From: Desertifilum tharense IPPAS B-1220
Lineage (GTDB): Bacteria > Cyanobacteriota > Cyanobacteriia > Cyanobacteriales > Desertifilaceae
NCBI RefSeq assembly: GCF_001746915.1
Contig: NZ_MJGC01000121.1
Coordinates: 100,634 to 164,633 of the forward strand
Reading direction: 5' to 3'
Length of the DNA: 64,000 bases
The position numbers and the translations under genes are program-made. The notes beneath the pieces are model-generated. The model was not told the DNA's origin, ran no database searches, and was given only the letters and a program-made list of their open reading frames with translations. Of this stretch, positions 36,361 to 44,718 are shown piece by piece (within the stretch, counting starts at the first letter, position 1; every line of letters starts with the position of its first letter).

Positions 36361-37362
36361 GCCATCCCCAGTGACTTTGCCCCTAAAGACAATGTACTGG
36401 TAGATATTGTAAAACAGCATAATGGGGATTAAAACGCCAATAAACACCAGCATGAATACTAAAGCACTCAAAGAGGCGGAGGCTTGATAAATCGTGATGC
36501 TGGGGGGAATGATATAGGGGAAAATCACCAAAGCCAACCCAATAAAGGTTAGCAGGAAAATCAGAATTGTCCAGATAAACGGTCTGTTTTCTTGACGCTT
36601 GCCTAAGCTTCCCAACAATTGCCAAATCAGGAAAACGCCCACAACCGGAATTAAGGCAAAGATATACACCAGCGGTTCTTGAAACAAGCGATTCCGAGCA
36701 TTTTCATAGATAATGGGCGTAGAGATGGTAATTAAAATTGCCCCGACTAAGGTTGTCCAAGCCGCAATTTTTGCAGTCCGATAGTGAGTGGTTTGGAGTT
36801 CGCCTTGGGTTTTCAGGATTAAATAAGTCGAACCAATCAGAACATAACCTTGAATTAGAGTTAAAGCCACTAACACCGATTGCCAACTCAACCAATCCCA
36901 AATTCCCCCAATAAAATGTCCCGCTTCATCTACTTGAATGCCCTTTAGCACTGCCCCCAAAGCAAATCCTTGACCGAGAGAGGCTAAAAAACTTCCGGCA
37001 CCAAATGCCAAATTCCACAATAACTTTTGCTGAGAATGTTCGCGAAATTCAAAGGCAACGGCCCGAAAAATAAACCCAAATATCATGACAAAAATGGGAA
37101 TATAAAGGGCGTTAAGAATAGTGCCATAGGCGAGGGGAAATGCGCCAAATAAAGCACCTCCCATCAAAACTAACCAGGTTTCGTTGGCATCCCAAACATT
37201 ACTCAAACTCGTCATTAAAAGCCCTCGACGTTCTTCATCCGATGACGTGAGGGAGAGGATACCTACCCCTAAGTCAAAGCCATCTAACATCACGTAGAGG
37301 AACAAAAAAAGCGCGAGGATAATAAACCAAACTTGGGGAAGAAAATGCTCTAGGGCTTCCAT
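36331..37362 (-). CDS. cydB: cytochrome bd-type quinol oxidase subunit II
   Basis: A 343-residue membrane protein with about eight to nine hydrophobic helices. It begins LPQVWFIILALFLFLYVMLDGFDLGVG, the hallmark CydB start, and has NVWDANETWLVLMGGALFGAFP, also strongly conserved. CydB pairs with heme-bearing CydA to oxidise quinol at low oxygen. No cydA lies in the usual upstream position or anywhere in this window, so the partner must be elsewhere. Its last codons lie inside a tandem repeat. Confidence 0.94.
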   Translation of the reverse strand: MEALEHFLPQVWFIILALFLFLYVMLDGFDLGVGILSLTSSDEERRGLLMTSLSNVWDANETWLVLMGGALFGAFPLAYGTILNALYIPIFVMIFGFIFRAVAFEFREHSQQKLLWNLAFGAGSFLASLGQGFALGAVLKGIQVDEAGHFIGGIWDWLSWQSVLVALTLIQGYVLIGSTYLILKTQGELQTTHYRTAKIAAWTTLVGAILITISTPIIYENARNRLFQEPLVYIFALIPVVGVFLIWQLLGSLGKRQENRPFIWTILIFLLTFIGLALVIFPYIIPPSITIYQASASLSALVFMLVFIGVLIPIMLFYNIYQYIVFRGKVTGDGYGEPAKKPS

Positions 37363-37514
37363 CTCATTTTCTGTCGGCTAGGTGTCGCCCTTAGTGTATC
37401 GTAGCTTGCCTTGAAAATGCAGTAAACTTGGCGTTTATTCCCCAACTTTAGGAGCGCCTAAAATAGAATTACAGCAGATTTCCTGAAAATGAGAGATTGA
37501 CTAGAGGCAAACCG

Positions 37515-37697
37515 ATGTTGGAAATTATCGCCATTATTATCTTTTCCATTGCCACGTTTGCGATCGCCTACGTGCTAGGCTTGCTAGGGATGGCACTCAC
37601 TGCCGTGTTTATCGTGCTTGAAGATATCCCCAGTTGGCTGTGGACGATTGTCTTACTGATTCTCACCATCGCTACCTATACGGGGTTGCGTTACTAA
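37515..37697 (+). CDS. small hydrophobic membrane protein
   Basis: A 60-residue protein from the ATG at 37515 (preceded by AGAGG), made of two hydrophobic helices (IIAIIIFSIATFAIAYVLGLLG and WLWTIVLLILTIATY) split by LEDIPS. No family is recognised. Its stop overlaps that of the convergent TspO gene by three to four bases. It is divergent from cydB. Confidence 0.6.
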   Translation: MLEIIAIIIFSIATFAIAYVLGLLGMALTAVFIVLEDIPSWLWTIVLLILTIATYTGLRY

Positions 37698-38173
37698 GCA
37701 TCCGCCGGGTTAAGCTGCATCATTTGCCAGGTGGTAAAGGTTCCGATGGGACTCCAAATCAGATAGGGCAGTAATAACACCGCAGCCCAGCCAGAAATCG
37801 GTAGAACCGTTAAAGCCAGGATTGCTCCCAACAGAGTTCCTGTCGCTCCGATAATGGTACCCATTTTAAGCGATCGCGTCCGGAACATGACGGGCGTGTA
37901 AGAAATAATCGCAATCTCAACCAGCAGGTAAAATCCCATCAATAGCCAGGTGCGCGTCGTTCCTGGATCGTTCTCCCAGATTATATAAGCCGACCACGCG
38001 CCACAAATAAACACAACCGTCCAAATGACAGGAATCGCCCACTCAAAGGTCAGCCAATCGGGGCGTTGCAACCGTCGAAACCATTTTACATCCTTGGGGC
38101 GAAATAAGTTACTAGCCAGCGCAACGAGCAGCGTCACCCCACCAATGACCATCCACGATCTCAACCATTCCAT
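37694..38173 (-). CDS. TspO/MBR-family protein
   Basis: A 159-residue five-helix membrane protein of the TspO family (tryptophan-rich sensory protein). The helices, the RLQRPDWLTFEWAIPVIWTVVF region with its proline- and Trp-rich loop, and the C-terminal LLLPYLIWSPIGTFTTWQMMQLN fit the family. TspO proteins bind porphyrins and affect tetrapyrrole and stress physiology. The neighbourhood with several tetrapyrrole genes is compatible with this. The alignment is weaker than for typical TspO, so sub-family is uncertain. Confidence 0.75.
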   Translation of the reverse strand: MEWLRSWMVIGGVTLLVALASNLFRPKDVKWFRRLQRPDWLTFEWAIPVIWTVVFICGAWSAYIIWENDPGTTRTWLLMGFYLLVEIAIISYTPVMFRTRSLKMGTIIGATGTLLGAILALTVLPISGWAAVLLLPYLIWSPIGTFTTWQMMQLNPADA

Positions 38174-38319
38174 CCCTTTGACCTATATTGAACTTATCTA
38201 GGGGTTTTACAGCGCCTAGGCATTAAGCCATCTTAAAACCCGTCAGGACTTATTTTAAGGACTTTAACAAAGATTTGACTATTAACCTAGAGATTGATCT
38301 GTGCAATCCCCCAAAACTG

Positions 38320-38346
38320 AAAAGGAGCATAGTTTTACTATGCCCC
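38320..38346 (-). terminator. terminator downstream of the 131-residue secreted protein
   Basis: Read on the minus strand GGGGCATAG-TAAAA-CTATGCTCC forms a 9-bp stem with one G-T pair, followed by TTTT. It lies 50 bases after the stop of the gene at 38397. Confidence 0.8.
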
Positions 38347-38396
38347 TAGTCTAATCAACAAGATTGGTGAATAGAAAATTGCTATTTCTAAGTAGC

Positions 38397-38792
38397 TTAG
38401 AAAGCGTATTTATCTAATGCTCGATCGGCATCGTCAATCGCTTCTTGAACGTTATCGTTCTTCATCGGACGGTTAGGAGTATTTTTAATCCGATCGACAT
38501 TTTTTTGAATGGTTTCAGGAATATTTTCTGGCAATTCTCTAATGTTTTTCAAGCCCGTATCGCCAATCCGACGATTCGGAGCATCGCCTAAGTCTTCAGC
38601 TTTATCTTGAATGCGTTTTACCGTTCCGGTGGTGACAGGTTGAGAAGACCCATCATCAAACAGAACATTAGCCCGTGCTGCGATGGATTGTGTATAACCA
38701 AAGGCAGGGATAGCTAAAAAGGTAAGGGCAGTTAGACACACTGAGATAGCTTGGCGCAAACGATTTCGCAGCCAACGATTTAAGTGATTCAC
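38397..38792 (-). CDS. small secreted protein of unknown function
   Basis: A 131-residue protein with a signal peptide (basic start, then AISVCLTALTFLAIPAFG, cleavage near GYTQS). The mature part is charged and helical, with two repeats of an NRR/NRP segment (APNRRIGDTGLKNI, TPNRPMKNDNVQEA) and an acidic end (DDADRALDKY). No family is recognised. A 7-bp hairpin lies in its leader and a terminator follows, so it is its own transcription unit. Confidence 0.72.
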   Translation of the reverse strand: MNHLNRWLRNRLRQAISVCLTALTFLAIPAFGYTQSIAARANVLFDDGSSQPVTTGTVKRIQDKAEDLGDAPNRRIGDTGLKNIRELPENIPETIQKNVDRIKNTPNRPMKNDNVQEAIDDADRALDKYAF

Positions 38793-39143
38793 TCTTAATC
38801 TCCAATAAATGATTCTTCAGTTTTAGGACAACTCAAAAAGTTGTCAGTTTTACAATTTATCCTCTCTTAGCAAACCTGTCCTAACATCCGTCGCAGGGTT
38901 GAGCTTGTTGTCGAAAACCCATCGGGAACGGCTGATTAACCGCAGAGGAAATCCGATCGTTTCAACTAAAAGCTGAATGAGTGATTTTGAGTACCTGTAA
39001 TCCTGGAAAAGGACAGATTGCAGGCGATGGCGTCATTAACCAATCTCGCCCCTTTCTTGTTCTTGCTTTCGCTGAATTGGATAACGCTCAATTACTGCGA
39101 TCGCGCTGTTGAAAGTCCTATGCTGGCTGCTGTTGGGTTTTAC
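38793..39143. other. 351-bp gap
   Basis: Aside from the 38827-38845 hairpin no gene or RNA is recognised. It should hold the promoter of the secreted-protein gene and the 3' end of the NTF2-like gene's transcript. Confidence 0.5.
38827..38845 (-). promoter_or_regulatory. hairpin in the leader of the secreted protein gene
   Basis: GACAACT-CAAAA-AGTTGTC is a perfect 7-bp stem 35 bases upstream of the start codon. On the minus strand it is followed by CTAAAA rather than a T-run. It could be an operator or an mRNA-stabilising structure. Confidence 0.35.
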
Positions 39144-39620
39144 TCAGGCGGGAGTTGGGGTATCGGTATCAATGTATTCTCGCCAGCGGATAATTTTGCC
39201 ATCGCGAAACTCAACAGCGATCGCATCTTCTGCCAGGGTACGCTTTCCGCTCTGTTTTTCCACATCTTGCCAATCCCACTCTGCAAAGGCGAGATTCCCT
39301 TCCACCACAATTAGCTTAATGGTAATTTTCACCTCAGTATGGGTTTGGGCAAACTTCGCCGCCTCTTGGCGAATTTCCTCGCGCCCTCGCCAACAACTCC
39401 CCGGTACGATAAATTCCGCATCATCAGCAAACGGAGATGCGATCGCCTCTGCATCCCCAGCTTCCCAAGCTGAAGCCACCTGGCGGATCGTCGTGCGAAT
39501 GGCGTCTGAAGAGAGCGATATAGACATAACACTAGCAGCAATCGACGGTTGAACCTGACTCCATCCTAAAACCGATTGCCCCAGAAGAACCGTCAAAATC
39601 GCAATCCACAAAAATTTCAT
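39144..39620 (-). CDS. exported SnoaL/NTF2-like protein
   Basis: A 158-residue protein with a signal peptide (MKFLWIAILTVLLGQSVLG, cleavage near WSQ or AA). The ATG at 39620 is used rather than a longer frame that would run toward the tRNA. The mature part is a cone-shaped NTF2-like fold of the SgcJ/EcaC type: IRQVASAWEAGDAEAIASPFADDAEFIVPG, then WRGREEIRQEA and IRWREYID. These often bind small hydrophobic ligands; some are isomerases. Function is unassigned. Confidence 0.8.
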   Translation of the reverse strand: MKFLWIAILTVLLGQSVLGWSQVQPSIAASVMSISLSSDAIRTTIRQVASAWEAGDAEAIASPFADDAEFIVPGSCWRGREEIRQEAAKFAQTHTEVKITIKLIVVEGNLAFAEWDWQDVEKQSGKRTLAEDAIAVEFRDGKIIRWREYIDTDTPTPA

Positions 39621-39677
39621 ATGGAAAAAGTAGGATACGTTACAACGCATCCTACTCAATCCGGTATTGTTTTTGAA

Positions 39678-39754
<77 letters not shown>

Positions 39755-39788
39755 AAGCGAATTCTATCTTAGCATACCCATCGGGAAA

Positions 39789-40154
39789 TTAAAACACCTT
39801 TATTGTTTTTGTTGCCAAAATCAGTTCTGGGACGACTTCCGGCGGCCAGGAAAACTCGCAGCCGCGCTCCGTACTGAGGATGCAGTGGACATCATAGGCA
39901 TCGGGGAACCCCCGCACCTCAATCCAGACCAAATTACTTTCCGCCTCGCAAGTAATCTTTTCTTCGTCCATCAACTCGCTGGCCATCTGCTGCATCGTTT
40001 CTGCGAGTTGTCCCAACAGGCGACAAAAATCCTCAAACTCTGCCGCCGTTAGCTCAACGCCCCAATCCTCGCCACCCACCAATCCTTGATACTTCGGGGC
40101 TTGGGGATTCCACCCTAGCCGCCATCCCCGACCGCTGCGAATGACCCGATCCAT
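39789..40154 (-). CDS. DUF1818 family protein
   Basis: A 121-residue protein of DUF1818, a family restricted mainly to cyanobacteria. It has the recognisable start RSGRGWRLGWNPQAPKYQGLVGGEDW and the acidic segment ELTAAEFEDFCRLL. No catalytic residues are apparent. It follows rpoZ and a lipoprotein-like gene on the same strand (five bases from the latter), so the three are probably co-transcribed. Confidence 0.88.
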   Translation of the reverse strand: MDRVIRSGRGWRLGWNPQAPKYQGLVGGEDWGVELTAAEFEDFCRLLGQLAETMQQMASELMDEEKITCEAESNLVWIEVRGFPDAYDVHCILSTERGCEFSWPPEVVPELILATKTIKVF

Positions 40155-40159
40155 AGATT

Positions 40160-40765
40160 CTAAGGCATTAATAACTGGGCATCTCCCGGTTGGGAGCGGG
40201 GGAGAGGAGAACGCCCCGCACCCGGAGATTGAGAACCTCCTGGCGAGGTAGGCGAACCCTGGGCTTCTGCTTCTGGGGTAAAAATTTGTGCCAATGCATC
40301 CACCAATGCAGTCCGCTGAGTGCGGGTTAAACGCTTAATCGCCGCTTTATCCCCTTCCATTGGATTTTCGCGCAAAACATCAGCGCTTGGATAAATGGAC
40401 TCTTGGATAATCTCATTAGCATCGAGATAATCCGCCATCGTCAATTTCCAATCGAGGCGAAAGTTTGGCGGACGATTTTTCACGTAGAGGTGATAGCGGA
40501 TCAACCGCCCCACTAGGGTATTGGTTTCATCAATTTCCCCGCTTTGACGGTTGACGTATTGATTCTCTAGGGGCAGATCCGGGAGTTGTTGATAAATCTC
40601 TTGCCAAAAATCGCGCAGGCGCGGGGGACGAATTTGAGCCACCGCCGGGGACGATCCGCTAGACAGGAAGCGGACTGGGGGGGTTAGGGTTGAAAGGAAA
40701 ACCACCCCGATCGCGATCGAGGTTGCGATCGCCAAAAGCCGGAAAAGTCGTCGTTTCTGGTTCAC
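40160..40765 (-). CDS. membrane-anchored or exported protein of unknown function
   Basis: A 201-residue protein with an N-terminal hydrophobic segment (LLAIATSIAIGVVFLSTL) ending near SPAVAQ, likely a signal peptide. The mature part has a helical domain (LRDFWQEIYQQLPDLPLENQYV, LVGRLIRYHLYVKNRPPNFRLDWKLTMADYLD) and a Gly/Ser/Pro-rich tail. Its start overlaps the rpoZ stop by four bases, so translation is coupled. This arrangement recalls conserved cyanobacterial hypothetical proteins, but no function is known to me. Confidence 0.78.
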   Translation of the reverse strand: MNQKRRLFRLLAIATSIAIGVVFLSTLTPPVRFLSSGSSPAVAQIRPPRLRDFWQEIYQQLPDLPLENQYVNRQSGEIDETNTLVGRLIRYHLYVKNRPPNFRLDWKLTMADYLDANEIIQESIYPSADVLRENPMEGDKAAIKRLTRTQRTALVDALAQIFTPEAEAQGSPTSPGGSQSPGAGRSPLPRSQPGDAQLLMP

Positions 40766-40989
40766 TCGCCAATGATTTCAGGTTGCGTTAACTCATCAGA
40801 CATTTCGATAATCGCCCGGAGTACGGGTTTCATTTTCGGATCGTCGAGGCTATCAAAGTCTTCATAACGCCGACGTTGAGCGCGGTTGGCTACTTGGACG
40901 GTGATCCGATAGCGGTTAGAAGCCGCATTGACCAAATCCTCGGCCCGTCGCATAATTTGAGTGCTGTCAAAAGAAGAACGCTTCAGCAT
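40762..40989 (-). CDS. rpoZ: RNA polymerase omega subunit
   Basis: A 75-residue omega subunit, which assists assembly of beta-prime in RNA polymerase. It has the family pattern FDSTQIMRRAEDLVNAASNRYRITVQVANRA. The ATG at 40989 is preferred over a TTG four codons upstream. It is the first gene of a three-gene minus-strand run with the exported protein and DUF1818. Confidence 0.92.
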   Translation of the reverse strand: MLKRSSFDSTQIMRRAEDLVNAASNRYRITVQVANRAQRRRYEDFDSLDDPKMKPVLRAIIEMSDELTQPEIIGE

Positions 40990-41220
40990 ACAGTTAGCCA
41001 ATCCGTTAGGGTTAAGCTTCTAGTTTATCAGGGGTCTTGGTTTTCGTCTGGCAACTGATCCAGACTGCGGCAGAAGACGGAGATTGCTGAACATTGTGCC
41101 GAACTTTAGAACGATTTTGATAATTTTGCGACGGAAAATGGATCGAAATGCCCCATCTGGGTGTAGAAATGTATAGAAGCTTGTATATAAGTAAAGCTGT
41201 AATCCCTGTAGGGTCTGACT

Positions 41221-41961
41221 ATGCATCATCTTGAGACACCCACTGTCCGTCAGTTGTCGAAATCTCAGGCTTACCGTCAACCTCTCAAACTCGTAGCGCT
41301 CGGCGATAGTTTAGTTTATGGATTTGGCGATCCCCAAGGCGGAGGTTGGGTAGAGCGACTGCGACGGTGGTGGATGTCGCCAGAAAGTGCGGGTCATGTC
41401 ATCTATAACTTAGGCGTTCGGGGCGATCGCGTCAAGCAGGTGGGCCATCGGCTAGAAACCGAATTTCGCCATCGCGGAGAACTCCGCAACCGCGTCCCCG
41501 ACCTGATTATTTTATCAGTGGGCGTCAACGACACCGCTCGCGTTGCCCGTCCTGATGGTCGCAACTATACCCCGTTTGACACCTTTCAAACGGAAATGAA
41601 CAGCCTGCTAGACTTGGCAAAAGGTTTATGTCCCGTCTTGTTTGTGGGGATGGTTCCGGTAGATGAGTCGAAAATGCCGTTTCTCGATTGTCTCTACTAC
41701 AATCATGACGATCAATACCGCTACAAGGAAGCCACCCGCCTCGCCTGTTTAGAACGCGATATTCCCTATTTAGATATTTTCGATCTTTGGATGGCTCGCG
41801 AAGACCATTGGCGGCTCAGACGCCTGTGCGCCGATGGCTTGCATCCCAACGTTAAGGGCTATCAAACCTTATTGCACGATGTCATTAACTGGGAACCGAT
41901 GGCGCAATTGGCGAGCGGTGGAATTCAGGGGAACTGGCGATCGCTCCAACATACGGCTTAA
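41221..41961 (+). CDS. SGNH/GDSL-family hydrolase
   Basis: A 246-residue lipase/esterase-like SGNH hydrolase. Block I is ALGDSLVYGFGD (Ser in GDS), block II includes GVRGDRV, block III is SVGVNDTAR, and block V is DGLHPNVKGY with the Asp-His pair. No signal peptide is evident, so it probably acts in the cytoplasm. Substrate class (lipid, acyl-thioester or carbohydrate ester) is unknown. It is divergent from the rpoZ run and followed by the pentapeptide gene 32 bases later. Confidence 0.93.
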   Translation: MHHLETPTVRQLSKSQAYRQPLKLVALGDSLVYGFGDPQGGGWVERLRRWWMSPESAGHVIYNLGVRGDRVKQVGHRLETEFRHRGELRNRVPDLIILSVGVNDTARVARPDGRNYTPFDTFQTEMNSLLDLAKGLCPVLFVGMVPVDESKMPFLDCLYYNHDDQYRYKEATRLACLERDIPYLDIFDLWMAREDHWRLRRLCADGLHPNVKGYQTLLHDVINWEPMAQLASGGIQGNWRSLQHTA

Positions 41962-41993
41962 GATAATACGATCCTCTCAGGCAACCCTACGCC

Positions 41994-42818
41994 ATGAGCC
42001 ACCTTGACTATGCCAACCAAAACCTCCAAAATCGCTCCTTTAAAGGACTAGACTTGGCGGGTGTAGATTTCAGTTGCTGCGACTTGCGGGGATGTAACTT
42101 TACGGGAGCCAATTTAACCGGAGCGAACTTACAAGGCTGTATAACTGGGCAAAGTCGCCGCCAAGTGTATCAGTTAATAGCAGTGGCGATCGCAGCTTCA
42201 GTGGCGGTAGTCGGCTTCAGCATCCTGCTTTCCCAAGTCGTCATGCAATGGTTTGGCGATATTTCCGCCACTCGCTTCAACTTTATCTTGTATGGATTAG
42301 CTCTCGCCTTTAGTTTTTTATTTCGCCAGGGAATTCTACCCAATATTCCCCTAGTTCCCACTGTTTTTGGTCTAGCAGCCCTCACCCTCCTGCTTGCAGC
42401 CATGAGTCTGCTAACGGTTGGACTTTTCTTCGTCGTTCTCTCTAATTTTAGCGATGGAGCGATCGCCCCAGGATTTTTCTTATTAGGGGTGATGGCGCTT
42501 TCGGGGTTTATCTGTTTCTGGGTGCTGCGCTGGCTGATCCAATCTATCCGCACTCACCCCGGAACCTCCTTCCACAAAGCGAATCTCACCCAGGCAGATT
42601 TGAGCTATTCTAAACTGCAAAATGCTGACTTTTCGCTTGCCAACCTCACCGGAGCCTGTATATTTGACTGGGAAATCCTCGGCGACAATCGTTTCCTAGG
42701 GAGTTATTGCGAATACCTCTATATTGGGCCGGCTTTGCAGAACCGACAGCCCCTAGAGGGCAATTTTCAGCCAGGGGAGTGGGAAAGGCTTGTTGCAAAA
42801 TGGATGAGTCAGACCTGA
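41994..42818 (+). CDS. pentapeptide-repeat membrane protein
   Basis: A 274-residue protein in which two pentapeptide-repeat blocks flank a membrane domain. Block 1 (about residues 8-48) reads LDLAGVDFSCCDLRGCNFTGANLTGANLQG; block 2 (about 197-225) reads FHKANLTQADLSYSKLQNADFSLANLTGA. Four to five hydrophobic helices lie between, about 57-185. If the order is a guide, the two blocks could meet as one beta-helix. Cellular role is unknown. Its last codons and stop lie in the left end of repeat copy C. Confidence 0.85.
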   Translation: MSHLDYANQNLQNRSFKGLDLAGVDFSCCDLRGCNFTGANLTGANLQGCITGQSRRQVYQLIAVAIAASVAVVGFSILLSQVVMQWFGDISATRFNFILYGLALAFSFLFRQGILPNIPLVPTVFGLAALTLLLAAMSLLTVGLFFVVLSNFSDGAIAPGFFLLGVMALSGFICFWVLRWLIQSIRTHPGTSFHKANLTQADLSYSKLQNADFSLANLTGACIFDWEILGDNRFLGSYCEYLYIGPALQNRQPLEGNFQPGEWERLVAKWMSQT

Positions 42819-42877
42819 GAAGCCGGGTTTCTTGACGAAGGTTTTCTGGCAAAAAACCCGGTTTCTCCGCACCCGTG
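42790..42877. repeat. dispersed inverted-end element, divergent copy C
   Basis: The stretch 42811-42840 matches copy B (AGACCTGAGAAGCC, then GGTTTCTTGACGA), and a second palindrome half is at 42853-42867. It is shorter than copies A and B and lacks their middle. Similarity to the reverse complement of copy A appears to continue leftward to about 42790, that is, into the preceding coding sequence. Confidence 0.65.
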
Positions 42878-42882
42878 CATTT

Positions 42883-43956
42883 TTAACGCACGGTTTCCCG
42901 CAACGCTTCAGCATCAATGGGTTTAATTAAATAAACCCGTAGCAGATGACCGACAATTTTCATTTGCAATGGCAGTTTGCGTAATACTTTTAACCATCGG
43001 GGTTGAGAACTCTGCTCAATTTCCGACATTTGTAAATTCAGATCGGAACAGCGTTGCAGGCGTCGGAAGAAGTCAGGGTGATCTGTATTTAAGACAGTGG
43101 GGAAAGCACGGGCAGAGGTTTCATTCGTTTTGCGAATCACTTCGCGATCGAATTCGGTCGGATCGAGTCCGAGGGAATGATAAAATCCTGTGCGTTCGTG
43201 AACGGTGAGGGTGTGGGTAGCGAAGACGGAAAGCAAGAAAAACCGACTCCATAAACGAGATTGCCAGGTTTTCCAGAGTTGAGGTTGCGATCGCAATAGC
43301 GCTTTAAAAATATCCCCGTGGCGATTTTCATCTTGGCACCAACTCTCAAAGTAGTGGAACAACGGGTAAAACTGATTTTCTGGATGTTTCTCTAAATGGC
43401 GATAAATGATGATATAGCGCCAGTAACCAATCTTCTCGGAGAGGTACACCGTATAAAGCACCCACTCAATCGGGAAGAAGGTATAAACCCGATTTTTAGT
43501 CAGGTGTCCCAAATCCATCGTACAGCCGAAATCTGCCATCGCTTTATTGAGAAATCCGGCATGGCGGGCTTCATCTCTCGCCATCAGGTTAAACATTTCC
43601 GACAGCAGGGGATTGCGATTTTTCAGCTTGCGCGAGAGTTCCTTAAACAGCAAAAAGCCGGAAAACTCGGAAACGCACGATCGCTCTAAATAATCGATAA
43701 AGGCTTGTCTGGCTTCTCCGGTGATGTGTTCCCAAGAGCCATTGAATTGTTCGTCGCGAATAAAGTGATGGCGGTTGTAGTCGGCGCGCATTTCGGCGAG
43801 CATCGCCTGCAACTCAGTTTCCTGGGCGGATAAATCCATCTTCGCCGCCGTTTCAAAATCGGTGGTGTAAAACCGAGGAGTGAGGATATTTTCCTTGAGA
43901 GCCTTGATCTTGGCTTCCGATTCTGGGACTGTCGGCTTGGGTGGAGAGTTAACCAT
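42883..43956 (-). CDS. chlA: Mg-protoporphyrin IX monomethyl ester oxidative cyclase
   Basis: A 357-residue AcsF/ChlA diiron enzyme, which forms the fifth ring of chlorophyll from Mg-protoporphyrin monomethyl ester with O2. The diiron ligands lie in ERSCVSEFSG, MARDEARHAGFL and WCQDENRHGD. Cyanobacteria usually have a high-oxygen (chlAI) and a low-oxygen (chlAII) version. Proximity to ho and hemN suggests this is the chlAII type, but sequence alone does not settle it. A 20-bp near-perfect palindrome lies 15 bases before its start, which is a likely control site. Confidence 0.93.
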   Translation of the reverse strand: MVNSPPKPTVPESEAKIKALKENILTPRFYTTDFETAAKMDLSAQETELQAMLAEMRADYNRHHFIRDEQFNGSWEHITGEARQAFIDYLERSCVSEFSGFLLFKELSRKLKNRNPLLSEMFNLMARDEARHAGFLNKAMADFGCTMDLGHLTKNRVYTFFPIEWVLYTVYLSEKIGYWRYIIIYRHLEKHPENQFYPLFHYFESWCQDENRHGDIFKALLRSQPQLWKTWQSRLWSRFFLLSVFATHTLTVHERTGFYHSLGLDPTEFDREVIRKTNETSARAFPTVLNTDHPDFFRRLQRCSDLNLQMSEIEQSSQPRWLKVLRKLPLQMKIVGHLLRVYLIKPIDAEALRETVR

Positions 43957-44222
43957 AATCTTTTATCTCAAAACTTGATAGCTATAAAGTTATAATACTT
44001 GTCGCATCTTGAACAGACCTTTTAAAGAAAAAGACAAAAAGCGATATCTTCCGGGGGATTTTGTTAAATTATACGAACTTCTCCCCCCTAAATCCTTTTA
44101 TCACTATAGAGTATTAATACGTCTTTGGCTTGTCTGAAGCGGATTTGATTAACCCCTGAACATTGGTGAGATTCCCCGCTCTAGCAGGAGGGCGAGGGAA
44201 TCTTTAATCTTTAAAGCGGGCC
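43957..44222. other. 266-bp gap between chlA and the regulator cassette
   Basis: Holds the chlA control palindrome and a 7-bp dyad GATTCCC/GGGAATC (44170-44176 and 44196-44202) without a T-run, which may end the cassette's transcript. Rest is AT-rich and without genes. Confidence 0.5.
43972..43991 (-). promoter_or_regulatory. palindrome just upstream of chlA
   Basis: AACTTGATAGCTATAAAGTT is a 20-bp dyad with one mismatch pair (positions 6 and 15). It is centred 26 bases before the chlA ATG. Such a size and symmetry fit a dimeric winged-helix regulator; ChlR, a MarR-family activator of this gene set in Synechocystis, is one candidate. Confidence 0.5.
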
Positions 44223-44603
44223 TCAAGCATCCCAACCGAGGAGCGTCGAAATTTGCATCGACAGCAGCGTTGCATCAAAAGGTTTAGCGATCGCCCCAGC
44301 CACTTGATAGCGTTCTAGGAGGTGAGAATTCAGCCACCGCGCATTCGCACTCAGCAGAACCACCGGGATATTTTGAGTTTTGGGATTGCTTCTCAACTCT
44401 TCAAGAAACATAAAGCCATCCATACCGGGCATCGAAATATCTAAAACAATCGCGTCGGGTTCCTCCTGCTGGGCATGTTGCAGACCTTGTACAGGAGAAC
44501 TTGTGGCTAAAACAATCCAATTTCCCAGGTCTTGCAGACATAGTTGTACAACCTCGCGAACATTTGTATCATCTTCGACGAGCAATATCTTTTTCGCGGT
44601 CAT
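44223..44603 (-). CDS. single-domain response regulator
   Basis: A 127-residue CheY-like receiver. The ATG at 44603 (MTAKKILLVEDD) is used; the frame upstream is long but would add an unlikely hydrophobic extension. Acidic pocket ED-D, phosphoacceptor in AIVLDISMPGMDG, and conserved lysine in AIAKPFD are present. No output domain. It is a paralogue of the next gene (shared CLQDL/CLEDL, QGL, LGW end) and comes last in the cassette, 115 bases after it. Confidence 0.9.
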   Translation of the reverse strand: MTAKKILLVEDDTNVREVVQLCLQDLGNWIVLATSSPVQGLQHAQQEEPDAIVLDISMPGMDGFMFLEELRSNPKTQNIPVVLLSANARWLNSHLLERYQVAGAIAKPFDATLLSMQISTLLGWDA

Positions 44604-44718
44604 CCGTCCCACTGACCAATCATCCATTAACTTCACGCGCAAGGCATCTAATCTTCCTGCCAAGAAATTAAAAGAAAAAAATAAAAAACCGATAAAGACA
44701 ACCGCTTTGTTACAAAAC

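Noticed and set aside
36175..36432. 85-residue open frame over the 36-kb repeats
   Set aside because: It is antisense to the end of cydB and its sequence is the translated GTAGGTTGGGTT repeat.
39018..39314. 98-residue plus-strand frame
   Set aside because: Overlaps the well-supported exported NTF2-like gene on the other strand and has no ribosome-binding site.
44170..44202. Terminator of the regulator cassette
   Set aside because: The GATTCCC/GGGAATC dyad has a 19-base spacer and no T-run on the minus-strand exit side. It is noted only as a dyad.
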